Assembly: GCA_021810725.1 (NCBI GenBank)
Contig: JAJZIE010000066.1
Coordinates: 1 to 10,764, forward strand
DNA length: 10,764 bases
DNA from: Bacillota bacterium
Lineage (GTDB): Bacteria; Bacillota; Sulfobacillia; JAJZYS01; JAJYTV01
Direction: 5' to 3'
This document shows positions 1 through 6,719 of the stretch, piece after piece. The first letter of the stretch is position 1. Every line of letters begins with the position of its first letter. Made by a program: the position numbers and the translations under genes. The notes beneath the pieces are model-generated. The model saw only the letters and a program-made list of their open reading frames with translations. It had not been told where the DNA came from and did no database searches.

Positions 1-630
1 GTCACGACCTCCACAAGTCAGGCCCAATCTACCCTGAACCAATTCGTCAGCGACTACAACGCTCTCCAGTCCGCCATCAACAAGGCTACAGGCAAGGGTG
101 CGATCCTCCAAGGGGACCCGACAGCAGACGGCATCATGCAGCAGATCAACTCCGTCCTGCTCTCGAGCAACTCCTCCGCACCAGTCGGCTACCAGAGCGT
201 CTCGGACGCCGGTATCACCCTGAACCTCCAATCCGACAACACCACGAAGCTGGCGTTCTCGTCGAGCACGTTCGGGACCGCCGCCACCGCGAACGCCCAG
301 GCGTTGCAGGCCATCTTCACAGGCAGCGGCGGCGTGGCCACGCAGCTCGGGACCATTCTCAACAACTACGGCGATACCAGCACAGGCATCATCGCCGGCA
401 TCCAGACCAACATCCAGAGCCAGATCTCGGACCTCACCAACGAGCAGACACAGGAGCAGAGCCTGATCACCATTCAGCAGAACGCTCTCCAGGATCAGTT
501 CAACCAGGAGATGCAGGCGCTGATGGCCGTGACGACGCAGAAGAATCAGCTTTCCGGGCTCTTGACGTCCATGCTCAATGGCGGCAGCGGCAGTTCCTCG
601 AGTTCAGGCTCCAGTTCAAGCGGAGGTTAG
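1..630 (+). CDS. fliD: FliD, flagellar filament cap (hook-associated protein 2), C-terminal part
   Basis: FliD caps the growing filament outside the cell and helps flagellin subunits fold into place. The frame is open from base 1, so the 5' end lies outside the window; 209 codons are visible. Near the start it reads QFVSDYNALQSAINK, followed by GAILQGDPTADGIM. This is the typical FliD_C pattern of FVxxYN, then a gap, then L-x-G-D. The last third (NYGDTSTGI through TTQKNQLSGLL) is Gln-rich and helical, ending in the usual coiled-coil D0-like segment. An odd feature is the tail of about 17 residues made almost only of Ser and Gly. The visible part has only four Lys and no Arg. The final GGA GGT codons form the ribosome binding site of the next gene, so the two are translationally coupled. 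It is first in a plus-strand unit that converges on flgL. Confidence 0.88.
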   Translation, partial: VTTSTSQAQSTLNQFVSDYNALQSAINKATGKGAILQGDPTADGIMQQINSVLLSSNSSAPVGYQSVSDAGITLNLQSDNTTKLAFSSSTFGTAATANAQALQAIFTGSGGVATQLGTILNNYGDTSTGIIAGIQTNIQSQISDLTNEQTQEQSLITIQQNALQDQFNQEMQALMAVTTQKNQLSGLLTSMLNGGSGSSSSSGSSSSGG

Positions 631-633
631 CCC

Positions 634-1155
634 ATGTCCACGCCCACAGTCCGCAGCGCCCGCCCGGAAGACGCCGAGCGCATTGTCGGCCTCGTGAACA
701 AGGTGGCGGAAGAAGACCGCTCCCTCGGCGTCGACCGCTTCCCCCTGACAGCCGACGCGCAGGCGCAGTTCGCAGCCTCCGCCGACCCGCTGATCCACCT
801 GATGCTCACGGCGTTCGACGGCGAGGACCTGGTCGGATACCTCTATGCCTCGCGCGGCACCAGCGACTCGCTCGTCCACGTGTCCTCGATGGCCATCGTG
901 GTGGACAGGTCTGCGCGCCGTCAGGGCGTCGGCCAGGCCCTAATTGCGGCAATGCGCAACTGGGCGCAGGTGGTGGGGGTGCGCAAGCTTACTCTGAGTG
1001 TTCTGGCGACGAACGCGCCTGGTCGTGCTCTGTTCGAGCGCAGCGGCTACGAGGTGGAGGCGGTACGGAGGGGGCAGTACTGCATCGACGGGCAGGATGT
1101 CGACGAGTTGCTCATGGCCTGCTGGATCGGTGCCAGCAGTTCAGCCGATGCCTAG
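634..1155 (+). CDS. GNAT-family N-acetyltransferase
   Basis: This is a 173-residue single-domain acetyl-CoA-dependent N-acyltransferase of the GNAT fold, presumably cytoplasmic. The acetyl-CoA pyrophosphate loop is visible as RRQGVGQA (about residues 95-102) after the strand SSMAIVVD. It is followed by the usual motif B region NAPGRALFERSGYE (about 127-140) and the closing G-x-x-x-x-D-G-x-x-x-D-E-x-x-M pattern. The start is ATG three bases after the fliD stop, with GGAGG supplied by the end of fliD. The substrate cannot be read from the sequence. Its place between fliD and a chaperone-like gene, where fliS or fliT is usual, suggests a role in modifying a flagellar protein or a flagellin-glycan sugar. 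That is inference from context only; a general small-molecule or protein acetyltransferase remains possible. It overlaps the next gene by 8 bases. Confidence 0.85.
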   Translation: MSTPTVRSARPEDAERIVGLVNKVAEEDRSLGVDRFPLTADAQAQFAASADPLIHLMLTAFDGEDLVGYLYASRGTSDSLVHVSSMAIVVDRSARRQGVGQALIAAMRNWAQVVGVRKLTLSVLATNAPGRALFERSGYEVEAVRRGQYCIDGQDVDELLMACWIGASSSADA

Positions 1156-1438
1156 CCAGGACGTCGGCGAGCTCGCCGCTCTGGTCGCGCTGGAGAAGGC
1201 GGCGCTCGAACGCAACGACTGGCCGGCCTTCACGAACGCGCATCGGGAGGCGGATGTCCTCCTCGGTCACCTAAGCCCCCAGCAGGAGGACTTGCCCGCC
1301 CTCAGGACCGTGCTGGAGGACCTCGACCGCGTGTCGGCCGAGCTTGCGACGAAGCACCGGATCACCGGCGCGCTTCTGCGTCACTTCGGCAAAAGGCACG
1401 AGGCGGCGGGCCGTCTGCTCAACGGCAAGTTCTGATCG
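1148..1438 (+). CDS. Small helical protein, possible FliT-like flagellar chaperone
   Basis: This is a 96-codon open frame ending with TGA at 1436-1438. The predicted protein is short and charged, with alternating hydrophobics typical of a helical bundle: LAALVALEKAALERNDW near the start, then a long helix over the stretch ALRTVLEDLDRVSAEL. It follows fliD and the GNAT gene, and overlaps the GNAT stop by 8 bases. FliT-type export chaperones are about this size, are all-helical, and lie downstream of fliD, so a FliT-like role is plausible. No diagnostic residue is visible and the similarity is one of composition and location. The ATG at 1148 was chosen; an in-frame GTG at 1130 is an alternative, and neither has a clear Shine-Dalgarno. 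A longer frame reaching back to 998 would run deep inside the GNAT gene and is unlikely. It has no signal peptide or membrane segment. Confidence 0.6.
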
Positions 1439-1444
1439 ACGCAC

Positions 1445-1477
1445 GAGGAAGCCGCACCGGAGTGGTGCGGCTTCCTC
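1445..1477. terminator. Bidirectional hairpin terminator between convergent units
   Basis: A perfect 14-bp inverted repeat (1445-1458 paired with 1464-1477) encloses a 5-base loop, GGAGT. It lies just after the stop of the plus-strand FliT-like gene and just before the stop of the minus-strand flgL gene. That is the expected place for a hairpin ending both transcripts. On the plus strand a short ATTTG follows; there is no proper U tract on either strand. Termination efficiency therefore cannot be judged from sequence. Confidence 0.75.
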
Positions 1478-1495
1478 ATTTGACGGACCTTCTTG

Positions 1496-2416
1496 TCAGC
1501 TCAGGTAGCTTGCGAGCGTGGGCAGCTTCATGTTGGCTCCCGCCGCCACCGCCGCCTGGTACGCGGTCTGCTGGGCCGTGAGCTGCGTCAGGACCTTGGC
1601 CATGTCGACGTTCTCCACGTTGCCCTGCTCGATCTGTAGGGTCGAGCTCATGGTGGTCAGCTGCGAGACTGCCGCCTGCACCTGCTCCATGTTGGCACCA
1701 AGCTGTGCCCGCAGGCTCGAGATGTTGTCGCCTTGCGCCGCCAGCGCGCCGAGGTCCGCCTCGACCGCGGCCGTGTTGCCGGCCGCGAGATCGGACTGCA
1801 GGGCCGACAGCACGTTCAGGAGGGTGGCCTGGGACGTATGGTTGGTGCTCCAGTCGCTTGGGGTGTTCGAGGGAGTTGTGTTGAACGCCTGGTTGCCGTC
1901 CACCGTCGTCTGCACCTTCACGCCCTGCCCGATCTCGATGGACTGCGGCGCGGAGGTGGCGGCCGAGTTGTAGGCGCCACCCACGACGGGAGGCTGCTGC
2001 GCCACACCGCCGAACACGTACTCCCCGGCATACTGGGTGTTCGCGAGACTCTCCGTCTGCTGCACGAGAGAGGCGGCCTTTTGGGAGAGGTCCGTGAGAT
2101 CCTGGGCGGTCAGCGCTCCGGACGTTCCCTGTTGCGCCAGGGACTGCGCCGTCGAGATCACGCTTTGGATCTGCGACATGGCCTGGTCGGTCGTCTGCAT
2201 CTTGCTTTGCACCGCCTGGGCATTGCCTTGCCAGGAGGTCACCTGCTGCTGCGCCGAGGTCAACTGCAGCACGACCGCCGTGCCCGCGGGATTGTCCGAC
2301 GGTTGCGAGATGGAGACGCCGGAACTCGCCTCTTCCTGCGTGCGGACGTACGCCGCCTGGGCCTGGTCGATGCTCTGCGTGAGGTTTTGATACATCATCT
2401 GATCCGTGATGCGCAC
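1496..2416 (-). CDS. flgL: FlgL, hook-filament junction protein (HAP3)
   Basis: FlgL is the second of two junction proteins joining hook to filament. It is exported by the flagellar type III system and located outside the cell. The N-terminus RITDQMMYQNLTQSI matches the conserved FlgL/flagellin D0 start. It is followed by EEASSGVSISQPSDNPAG, the typical flagellin-family G-x-x-I-x-x-P-S-D-D/N-P stretch. The C-terminus TQLTAQQTAYQAAVAAG is the matching D0 helix. The start is placed at GTG 2416, giving 306 residues, because GGAGG at 2425-2429 lies 8 bases upstream and the protein then begins MRITDQ as in the family. An upstream in-frame TTG at 2437 has no such site. There are only 8 Lys plus Arg in the protein. 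It is the last gene of the flgM-flgN-flgK-flgL unit, 38 bases after flgK, and ends before the shared hairpin. Confidence 0.93.
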   Translation of the reverse strand: MRITDQMMYQNLTQSIDQAQAAYVRTQEEASSGVSISQPSDNPAGTAVVLQLTSAQQQVTSWQGNAQAVQSKMQTTDQAMSQIQSVISTAQSLAQQGTSGALTAQDLTDLSQKAASLVQQTESLANTQYAGEYVFGGVAQQPPVVGGAYNSAATSAPQSIEIGQGVKVQTTVDGNQAFNTTPSNTPSDWSTNHTSQATLLNVLSALQSDLAAGNTAAVEADLGALAAQGDNISSLRAQLGANMEQVQAAVSQLTTMSSTLQIEQGNVENVDMAKVLTQLTAQQTAYQAAVAAGANMKLPTLASYLS

Positions 2417-2424
2417 CGGGTCTC

Positions 2425-2429
2425 CCTCC
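2425..2429 (-). promoter_or_regulatory. Shine-Dalgarno of flgL, decides the start
   Basis: On the minus strand a GGGGAGGGAG run carries a GGAGG core 8 bases before GTG 2416. It sits downstream of the alternative TTG at 2437, so it favours the shorter protein beginning MRITDQ. Confidence 0.7.
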
Positions 2430-2454
2430 CCATTCAATCGTCAGGACGTCCCAT

Positions 2455-3960
2455 CTATGGCTGAATCGCGCTCAAGAGGGACTGCAGGGAGCTGTCCATG
2501 GCCTCGGCGACCTTCGCGGCGGCCGTGTACATGCTCTGGGCCTGAATGAGATTGGTCATCTGCTCGTTGATGGACACCCCAGCCGTCTGCTCACGCTGGG
2601 ACGTGATCTGGCTCAGTAGAGAGTCGGAAGTGCTCTGGAGGTTCTGCGAGAGGTCCACCGACGCGCCCATGTCGGAGACGAACGACGCGTAGGTCTGCAC
2701 CGGACCGTTCTGGCTCTGGCCAAAGTCCGCCATGGCGACCGCGTTCGAGTTGTCGCCGAGGGCCGGATTCGGCTGTGTCGTGGTCGTGATCTGGTTGACG
2801 TCGTTCTGGATGGCCGGGTTCACCTCGAGGCCCGGGATGTCGGACGCGGTCAAGGTGCCGGTGGTGTTCGATGAGGTCACAAAGAACGCCTGACCGTTGG
2901 ACCAGGAAGACGGGGTCGTGCTGCCGCTCGCGTAGACGGGGTAGACGCCCTGCATCTGCACATTGTTGATGCCGTTGACGAGGTTCAGGGCAGCCGCGTT
3001 GAACTCGCTCATCAGGCTCGTCCCGGACGATGGCGTCGGGTTCAGGTCCTGGTTCACGAGCTGATAGGCGGCCCCGATCGAGCCACCAGTCGGGGCAACC
3101 GCCGATGACGTACCGGTGACGGCGTCTGTGGCGCTCAGCGTGAACTGGGGTCCGGAGCTTGCCGGAGTCAGGGTGGCGGAGCCATACTGCCCGCCATCGA
3201 CGAGGGTTACCGCCCCTCCGCTCGCCGGGGTCGTCACGGTCACCTGCGACGTGACGTAGGAGCCCACCGTATTCGTCTGTGTCGACACGTTGATGTTGAT
3301 GAGCTTCGAGAGGCTGTCCAGGAGGTTGTCGCGCTGGTCCAGGAGGTCGTTCGGCTGCTGGCCGATGGCCTGGGCCTGCGCGATGGTGGTGTTGAGGTTC
3401 GCAAGCTGCTGCAGATCCGAGTTCACGGTCTGCACATCCAGCGTCGCCTGGTTCTGGGCCTGCTGGCCGACATTCTGCAGCCCCTGGTAGATCTGCTGGA
3501 TCTGGGCCGCGATCGCTTCGCCGTCCTGCTGCACCACCGTGCGGGCAGCTGAACTCTGGGGGTTCTGCGACAGCGTCTGGTAGTCCGAGAAGAAGCGGTT
3601 CATGGTCGACGTGAGTCCGTTCGAGCCGGGCTCGTTCAGGACGCTCTGCAAGGCCTGAAGATAGTTGGAACGCGTCGAGTAATTGCTCTCGTCGCTCTGT
3701 GTCGTGCGAAAAAGTCCATCCAAATAGCTCGCCCGCACCCGGTTCACCGACTGCGCTTCGACGCCGGTGCCGAGCTGCGGGGTGTAAAGGCCCCCCATGT
3801 CGGGCTGGGCATACGGTGGCGTCGCCACAAGGTTCGCCACCTGTTGGGAGTAGCCAGGCGTCGCGTCGTTGGCGATGTTCTGCCCGGCCACATCCATGAG
3901 CACCTGCGCAGCCGAGAGCGCGGTGTTCGCGATGTCGAGGCCGAAAAACGCCGATGGCAA
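2455..3960 (-). CDS. flgK: FlgK, hook-filament junction protein (HAP1)
   Basis: FlgK is the first junction protein, binding the hook tip before FlgL. It is exported by the flagellar system with help from FlgN. At 501 residues it is near the usual length for the family. The N-terminus FFGLDIANTALSAAQ, then VAGQNIANDATPGYSQQ, is the classic rod/hook/HAP D0 signature. The C-terminus contains GVSINEQMTNLIQAQSMYTAAAK, the conserved closing motif with NEEMxNLxxxQxxYxA-type spacing (split here as GVSINEQM and NLIQAQSMYTAAAK). The centre is variable and rich in Ser, Thr, Gly and Asn, as expected for surface-exposed domains. The start is TTG at 3960 with AAGGGGGA 7 bases upstream. The protein has only 2 Lys and 8 Arg, unusually few. 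It lies 30 bases after flgN and 38 before flgL. Confidence 0.95.
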   Translation of the reverse strand: MPSAFFGLDIANTALSAAQVLMDVAGQNIANDATPGYSQQVANLVATPPYAQPDMGGLYTPQLGTGVEAQSVNRVRASYLDGLFRTTQSDESNYSTRSNYLQALQSVLNEPGSNGLTSTMNRFFSDYQTLSQNPQSSAARTVVQQDGEAIAAQIQQIYQGLQNVGQQAQNQATLDVQTVNSDLQQLANLNTTIAQAQAIGQQPNDLLDQRDNLLDSLSKLININVSTQTNTVGSYVTSQVTVTTPASGGAVTLVDGGQYGSATLTPASSGPQFTLSATDAVTGTSSAVAPTGGSIGAAYQLVNQDLNPTPSSGTSLMSEFNAAALNLVNGINNVQMQGVYPVYASGSTTPSSWSNGQAFFVTSSNTTGTLTASDIPGLEVNPAIQNDVNQITTTTQPNPALGDNSNAVAMADFGQSQNGPVQTYASFVSDMGASVDLSQNLQSTSDSLLSQITSQREQTAGVSINEQMTNLIQAQSMYTAAAKVAEAMDSSLQSLLSAIQP

Positions 3961-3990
3961 CCCTGGTTCCCCCTTTCCGGACCCTGGCGG

Positions 3991-4323
3991 TCAGGCGAGC
4001 CGATTGACCGCGCCGCCCTCGCCAAGGATCGCCTTCATCGTCACCTGGATGAGCGCGAGCTGCTCGCGCAGGAGTACGCCGTTCTGGGTGTTGCGCCTCA
4101 GGGCGTTCGCGGCCGCCCGTTCGAGCTCTCGCACCTGGTCGTCCGGTCCGGTCTCAGGCAACCGCAGGGCGCCGACGCGCCGCAGGAGTTCCTCCTGCTG
4201 TGGCACAAGCCCCGAAAGCCTGTCCGTGTCCGCCTCGACCACGGCCGCCTTGATCTCGTCGAGCAGCGCCGAAAGCTCCTCGTAGAGGCCGATCGCGGCG
4301 CTGAGATCCTCCTCGCCCGTCAA
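3991..4323 (-). CDS. flgN: FlgN-type chaperone for FlgK and FlgL
   Basis: This is a 110-residue, all-helical, cytoplasmic protein. FlgN binds the C-terminal helices of FlgK and FlgL, prevents their premature assembly, and delivers them to the export apparatus. The visible pattern fits the FlgN family: an N-terminal helix with YEELSALLDEIKAAV, a central PQQEELLRRV (the E-E-L-L segment is characteristic), and a C-terminal helix with NTQNGVLLREQLALI, where N-x-x-N/L-L is typical. It is shorter than many FlgN proteins. Position supports the call: it sits between flgM and flgK. The start is TTG at 4323, overlapping the flgM stop in a TTGA arrangement, with AGGGAG about 8 bases upstream. Confidence 0.83.
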   Translation of the reverse strand: MTGEEDLSAAIGLYEELSALLDEIKAAVVEADTDRLSGLVPQQEELLRRVGALRLPETGPDDQVRELERAAANALRRNTQNGVLLREQLALIQVTMKAILGEGGAVNRLA

Positions 4324-4583
4324 CGCACGACTCCCTGGCTGACGAGCGAGTTCGCGATCTTCTCGGAGTTGACCGTGATGCCCTTCTGCACCTCGGCCTT
4401 CAGCTTCTCGACCCGCGCCGCCTGGTCGGGCGCGGCCGCGAAGCGGGCGGCCTGCGAGATCTCCACCTGGTCGGGCGGCGTCGGCGGCTGCACGTTCTGC
4501 CGCTGCAGCTCGGCCTCCCTCGCCGCCTGTCCCTGCCGGACCTGCGGTACCTCGGGAATGCCTGACACCTCGTCCACCTTCAC
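4320..4583 (-). CDS. flgM: FlgM, anti-sigma-28 factor
   Basis: FlgM binds the flagellar sigma factor and blocks late transcription until the hook-basal body is complete and FlgM is exported. The 87-residue product begins MKVDEVSGI, close to the usual MKI(N/D) start. It has a Pro/Gln-rich disordered middle and ends with the sigma-binding helices: VEISQAARFAA, then VEKLKAEVQKGITVNSEKIA, where the V-x-x-(I/L)-K...G-x-x-V/Y-x(3)-K-I-A pattern is the family signature. The start is set at GTG 4583 because GGAGG at 4592-4596 lies 8 bases upstream. The GTG at 4592 would overlap that site. It is the first gene of the late unit and overlaps flgN by 4 bases. The cognate sigma gene lies about 2.6 kb upstream on the same strand. 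Confidence 0.9.
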   Translation of the reverse strand: MKVDEVSGIPEVPQVRQGQAAREAELQRQNVQPPTPPDQVEISQAARFAAAPDQAARVEKLKAEVQKGITVNSEKIANSLVSQGVVR

Positions 4584-4591
4584 CCTGCCCA

Positions 4592-4596
4592 CCTCC
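4592..4596 (-). promoter_or_regulatory. Shine-Dalgarno of flgM, decides the start
   Basis: The minus strand reads AGGAGGT at 4591-4597. The GGAGG core is 8 bases from GTG 4583 but overlaps the upstream candidate GTG at 4592, so it supports the shorter start. Confidence 0.7.
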
Positions 4597-4623
4597 TCGT
4601 TCGCCTGGATCCCTCTATCTTCC

Positions 4624-4629
4624 TTATCG
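4624..4629 (-). promoter_or_regulatory. Possible sigma-28-like -10 element before flgM
   Basis: The minus strand reads CGCGATAAGG here, matching six of eight bases of the sigma-28 -10 consensus GCCGATAA. It lies about 40 bases before the flgM start, after a 144-base gap where a late-gene promoter is expected. No TAAA-like -35 element is found at the proper distance upstream, so this is weak. A short CGCGCG-TT-CGCGCG palindrome overlaps it (4628-4641). Confidence 0.25.
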
Positions 4630-4727
4630 CGCGTTCGCGCGCCTCAGGAACTGTCGTTCTGGCCGCTGTAAGGCGATGTGGACCATCCAGGAGCCACCTG
4701 CGCCCTGTAGCTATGCCGCAGGGCTCG

Positions 4728-6317
4728 CTATCGCCGCCTTGTGTCCTCACGCAGCCAATTGCGCACCAGGTTGGCCGCTTCCTCCGGATCGCGCTGCACC
4801 AGGTCCTTGACCCGGTCCATCACCATGCGGGTGGGATCGGGCGCGACGGGTGGCAGCGGCTCAGGCGCGGGCTGCAGCGGCTGGCGCTGTACGCGCGGTG
4901 CGGGGCCCCTGCCCCGGCCGCGCCTGCGCAGCAGCAGGAAGGCGAGCACGATCAGCAGGAGGACCGCGCCACCGGCCGCCCCCAGCACCGTCGGCGACGC
5001 GGGCAGCGTCGACGTCGTGGGGAACACCGGCACCTTGGCCTTCTGGAACGGAGCCGAGAAGATCGTGACGTCGCTCTGGGTCAGCTGGGCGGTCGTGTAG
5101 CCGACCGCCGTGCCGATGAGCTTCTGCAGGGCCTTCTGGTTCTGCGCCGTCAGGTGGTAGGCGGTCGAGTTGAGCATCACCGACACCGTCAGGCCCTTGA
5201 GCGTGAAGGGCTGGGACGTGATGGTCTGGTTGATGTGCGAGACCTGGTAGTTGATCGTCGAGTCGGTGTAGTTGAGGCTGTTCTGCCCCGAGGTCGAGCT
5301 GGCGGGGTAGGTCGGAGTCGAGGTGGAGCCCGACACCGTCGGGGCGGTGCCCGAGCCGGTGAAGGTCTCCTTGATCGTGTGGTTCGACACCGGCACGCCC
5401 TGCCCCGAGCTCAGCGGCTGCACGACGCTGGACTGCGTCTGCGTCTGGGTCGTGTCGAGGGTGGCGCTCGTCTGCACCACGACGTTGCCCGCCCCCACGA
5501 TCGGCTGCAGGAGCGCCGTCAGCTGCCCGTTCAGGTTCTGCTCGAACTGGCGCTGCAGGGCCATCTCGCCGCTCGCGCTGCCGCTGCTGCCCGCGGTCGA
5601 GGGGTCCGCGCCGCTCGCCGCGGTCAGGGGGTCTCCGTTCTGGTCGACCACCGAGACGTGACTGATCGAGAGCCCCTGCACGGAGTGGGCCACGAGTTCC
5701 TCGATGCCGAGCACCTGGCTCGGCGAGAGCGTGATGCCCGGCTCCAGGTCGACGAAAACGGCCGCCGTCGCCTGGGACTGCGGCTGGTCGACGAAGACGG
5801 ACTGCTGCGCCGGTTGCAGGAGGACGTTGGCCTTGGCGATGCCCGAGATGGACTCCACCGTCTGCGCGAGGTCGTTCTGCAAGGCGTTCAGGGTCGCGAG
5901 GCTCAGCTGCTGGTCGGTCATGCCGAGGCCGGAACTCGAGAGGACGCCATTATAGCCCTCGAAGCCCTGGGCCGGGAGCCCCTGCGTCGCGAGATCCACC
6001 CTGGCCTGGTCCGCCTCGGACGCGGGGACGTAGACGCTCGTGCCCTCGAGCTGGTACGGGATCTTGAGCGAGGTGAGCGCCTGCGTCACCTGGCCGGCGT
6101 CGGCCGGGGCCAGGTTCGAGAAAACGAGCGTGTAAGGGTTTCGCGTGGTGAAGTAGCCAACGCCGGCCAAAACGACGATGGCGATCGTGGCCCATGTGAC
6201 GTAACGCCGCCGGACTTCCGGTTCCTTCTGCTGCCAGAAGTCGCGGGCGGTGCCGAAGATTCTGCCGAGATCCGGTGCCCCCGCGGTCGCGGCCCCGGGT
6301 TCAGGCGTTCTGGCCAA
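4728..6317 (-). CDS. fliF: FliF, MS-ring protein
   Basis: FliF forms the membrane MS ring, the first structure of the basal body, which houses the export gate and carries the FliG switch ring. The product is 529 residues. A transmembrane helix lies at about 41-57 (TWATIAIVVLAGVGYF). Next come the ring-building domains: LVFSNLAPADAGQV, the VYVPASEADQARVDLATQGLP motif (here VPASEADQARVDLA), and SVFVDQPQSQATAAVFVDLE. A Ser/Thr-rich extracytoplasmic insertion follows, then a second membrane helix at about 443-463. The cytoplasmic tail ends in RDPEEAANLVRNWLRED, the conserved FliG-binding helix, so the gene is complete. The start is TTG at 6317, with AGAGGG about 9 bases upstream, inside the end of flgC (17-base overlap). 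Unusually, flgC precedes it directly and no fliE or fliG is adjacent. Confidence 0.94.
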   Translation of the reverse strand: MARTPEPGAATAGAPDLGRIFGTARDFWQQKEPEVRRRYVTWATIAIVVLAGVGYFTTRNPYTLVFSNLAPADAGQVTQALTSLKIPYQLEGTSVYVPASEADQARVDLATQGLPAQGFEGYNGVLSSSGLGMTDQQLSLATLNALQNDLAQTVESISGIAKANVLLQPAQQSVFVDQPQSQATAAVFVDLEPGITLSPSQVLGIEELVAHSVQGLSISHVSVVDQNGDPLTAASGADPSTAGSSGSASGEMALQRQFEQNLNGQLTALLQPIVGAGNVVVQTSATLDTTQTQTQSSVVQPLSSGQGVPVSNHTIKETFTGSGTAPTVSGSTSTPTYPASSTSGQNSLNYTDSTINYQVSHINQTITSQPFTLKGLTVSVMLNSTAYHLTAQNQKALQKLIGTAVGYTTAQLTQSDVTIFSAPFQKAKVPVFPTTSTLPASPTVLGAAGGAVLLLIVLAFLLLRRRGRGRGPAPRVQRQPLQPAPEPLPPVAPDPTRMVMDRVKDLVQRDPEEAANLVRNWLREDTRRR

Positions 6318-6711
6318 GCTGCAAGGCCCTCTGTTCCACAGACTTCTCCACCGCGAACGCCGAGGCGTTCGCGTCGTAGGCGCGGCTCGCCAGGATGAGC
6401 TGGGTCATCTGCGAGACGAGGTCGACGTTCGTCGCCTGTCCCGCCGTGGCGGCCGCGGCACCGCTGCCTGCCGTCCCCTGCCCCACCTGGACGATCGCGG
6501 CCACCTCGACGCCCTGGGGCTGCAGTACCTGGCCGAGCGTAGCGGCGAAGGTCGGACCTGCCTGCAGCACGACGGCTTCCTCTTGATACGGCGCCCCGGA
6601 AGGCGTCGTCGTGGAATACATGTTGGCGATATTGCTGGCGATCACGTCCATCATCTCGCGGTAGGCGGTGAGACCGGACGTCGAGACATCCATCGATGTA
6701 AGTGGACCCAT
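6301..6711 (-). CDS. flgC: FlgC, proximal rod protein, shortened
   Basis: FlgC is part of the proximal rod that links the MS ring to the distal rod. The N-terminus MDVSTSGLTAYREMMDVIAS, followed by NIAN and SGAPYQEEAVVLQ, matches FlgC closely (D-x-S-x-S-G-L-T-A...M-D-V-I-x-x-N-I-A-N...G-x-P-Y). The C-terminus TNVDLVSQMTQLILASRAYDA is the conserved closing helix. The protein is 136 residues, slightly short. It lacks the central block YDPxHPxA...GYVxxPNV that most FlgC proteins carry; an Ala/Gly/Thr stretch (GQGTAGSGAAAATAG) stands there instead. It starts at ATG 6711 with GGAGG about 10 bases upstream, 8 bases after the SwrB-like stop. No flgB is present in the window, although flgB normally precedes flgC. 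Confidence 0.86.
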   Translation of the reverse strand: MGPLTSMDVSTSGLTAYREMMDVIASNIANMYSTTTPSGAPYQEEAVVLQAGPTFAATLGQVLQPQGVEVAAIVQVGQGTAGSGAAAATAGQATNVDLVSQMTQLILASRAYDANASAFAVEKSVEQRALQLGQNA

Positions 6712-6719
6712 GGTTCTGC

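Larger units (their letters stand above)
4584..4727. other. Intergenic gap between fliF and flgM
   Basis: This is the largest gap on the minus strand. It divides the tightly packed flhA-to-fliF run from the flgM-flgN-flgK-flgL unit. Reading leftward it holds a weak inverted repeat soon after the fliF stop (GCCCTG paired with CAGGGC, 11-base loop, no U tract). Next come the CGCGCG palindrome, the possible sigma-28 -10 element and the flgM ribosome binding site. No convincing small gene was seen. Confidence 0.5.

Noticed and set aside
998..1147. Longer N-terminal extension of the FliT-like gene
   Set aside because: It would overlap the conserved GNAT motif B region in another frame and encodes an Arg/Ser/Trp-rich stretch; the ATG at 1148 is more sensible.
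1733..2464. Plus-strand frame opposite flgL
   Set aside because: The composition is Arg/Leu/His-rich and it is antisense to conserved FlgL D0 regions; no ribosome site was noted.
4696..4725. GCCCTG/CAGGGC inverted repeat after fliF as a terminator
   Set aside because: The stem is only 6 bp, the loop is 11 bases and there is no U tract, so it is too weak to call.
4713..6398. Long plus-strand open frame of 561 codons antisense to fliF
   Set aside because: The product is dominated by Arg, Gly, His and Leu without domain pattern, and lies exactly opposite a complete, well-conserved fliF. This is the usual shadow in G+C-rich DNA.
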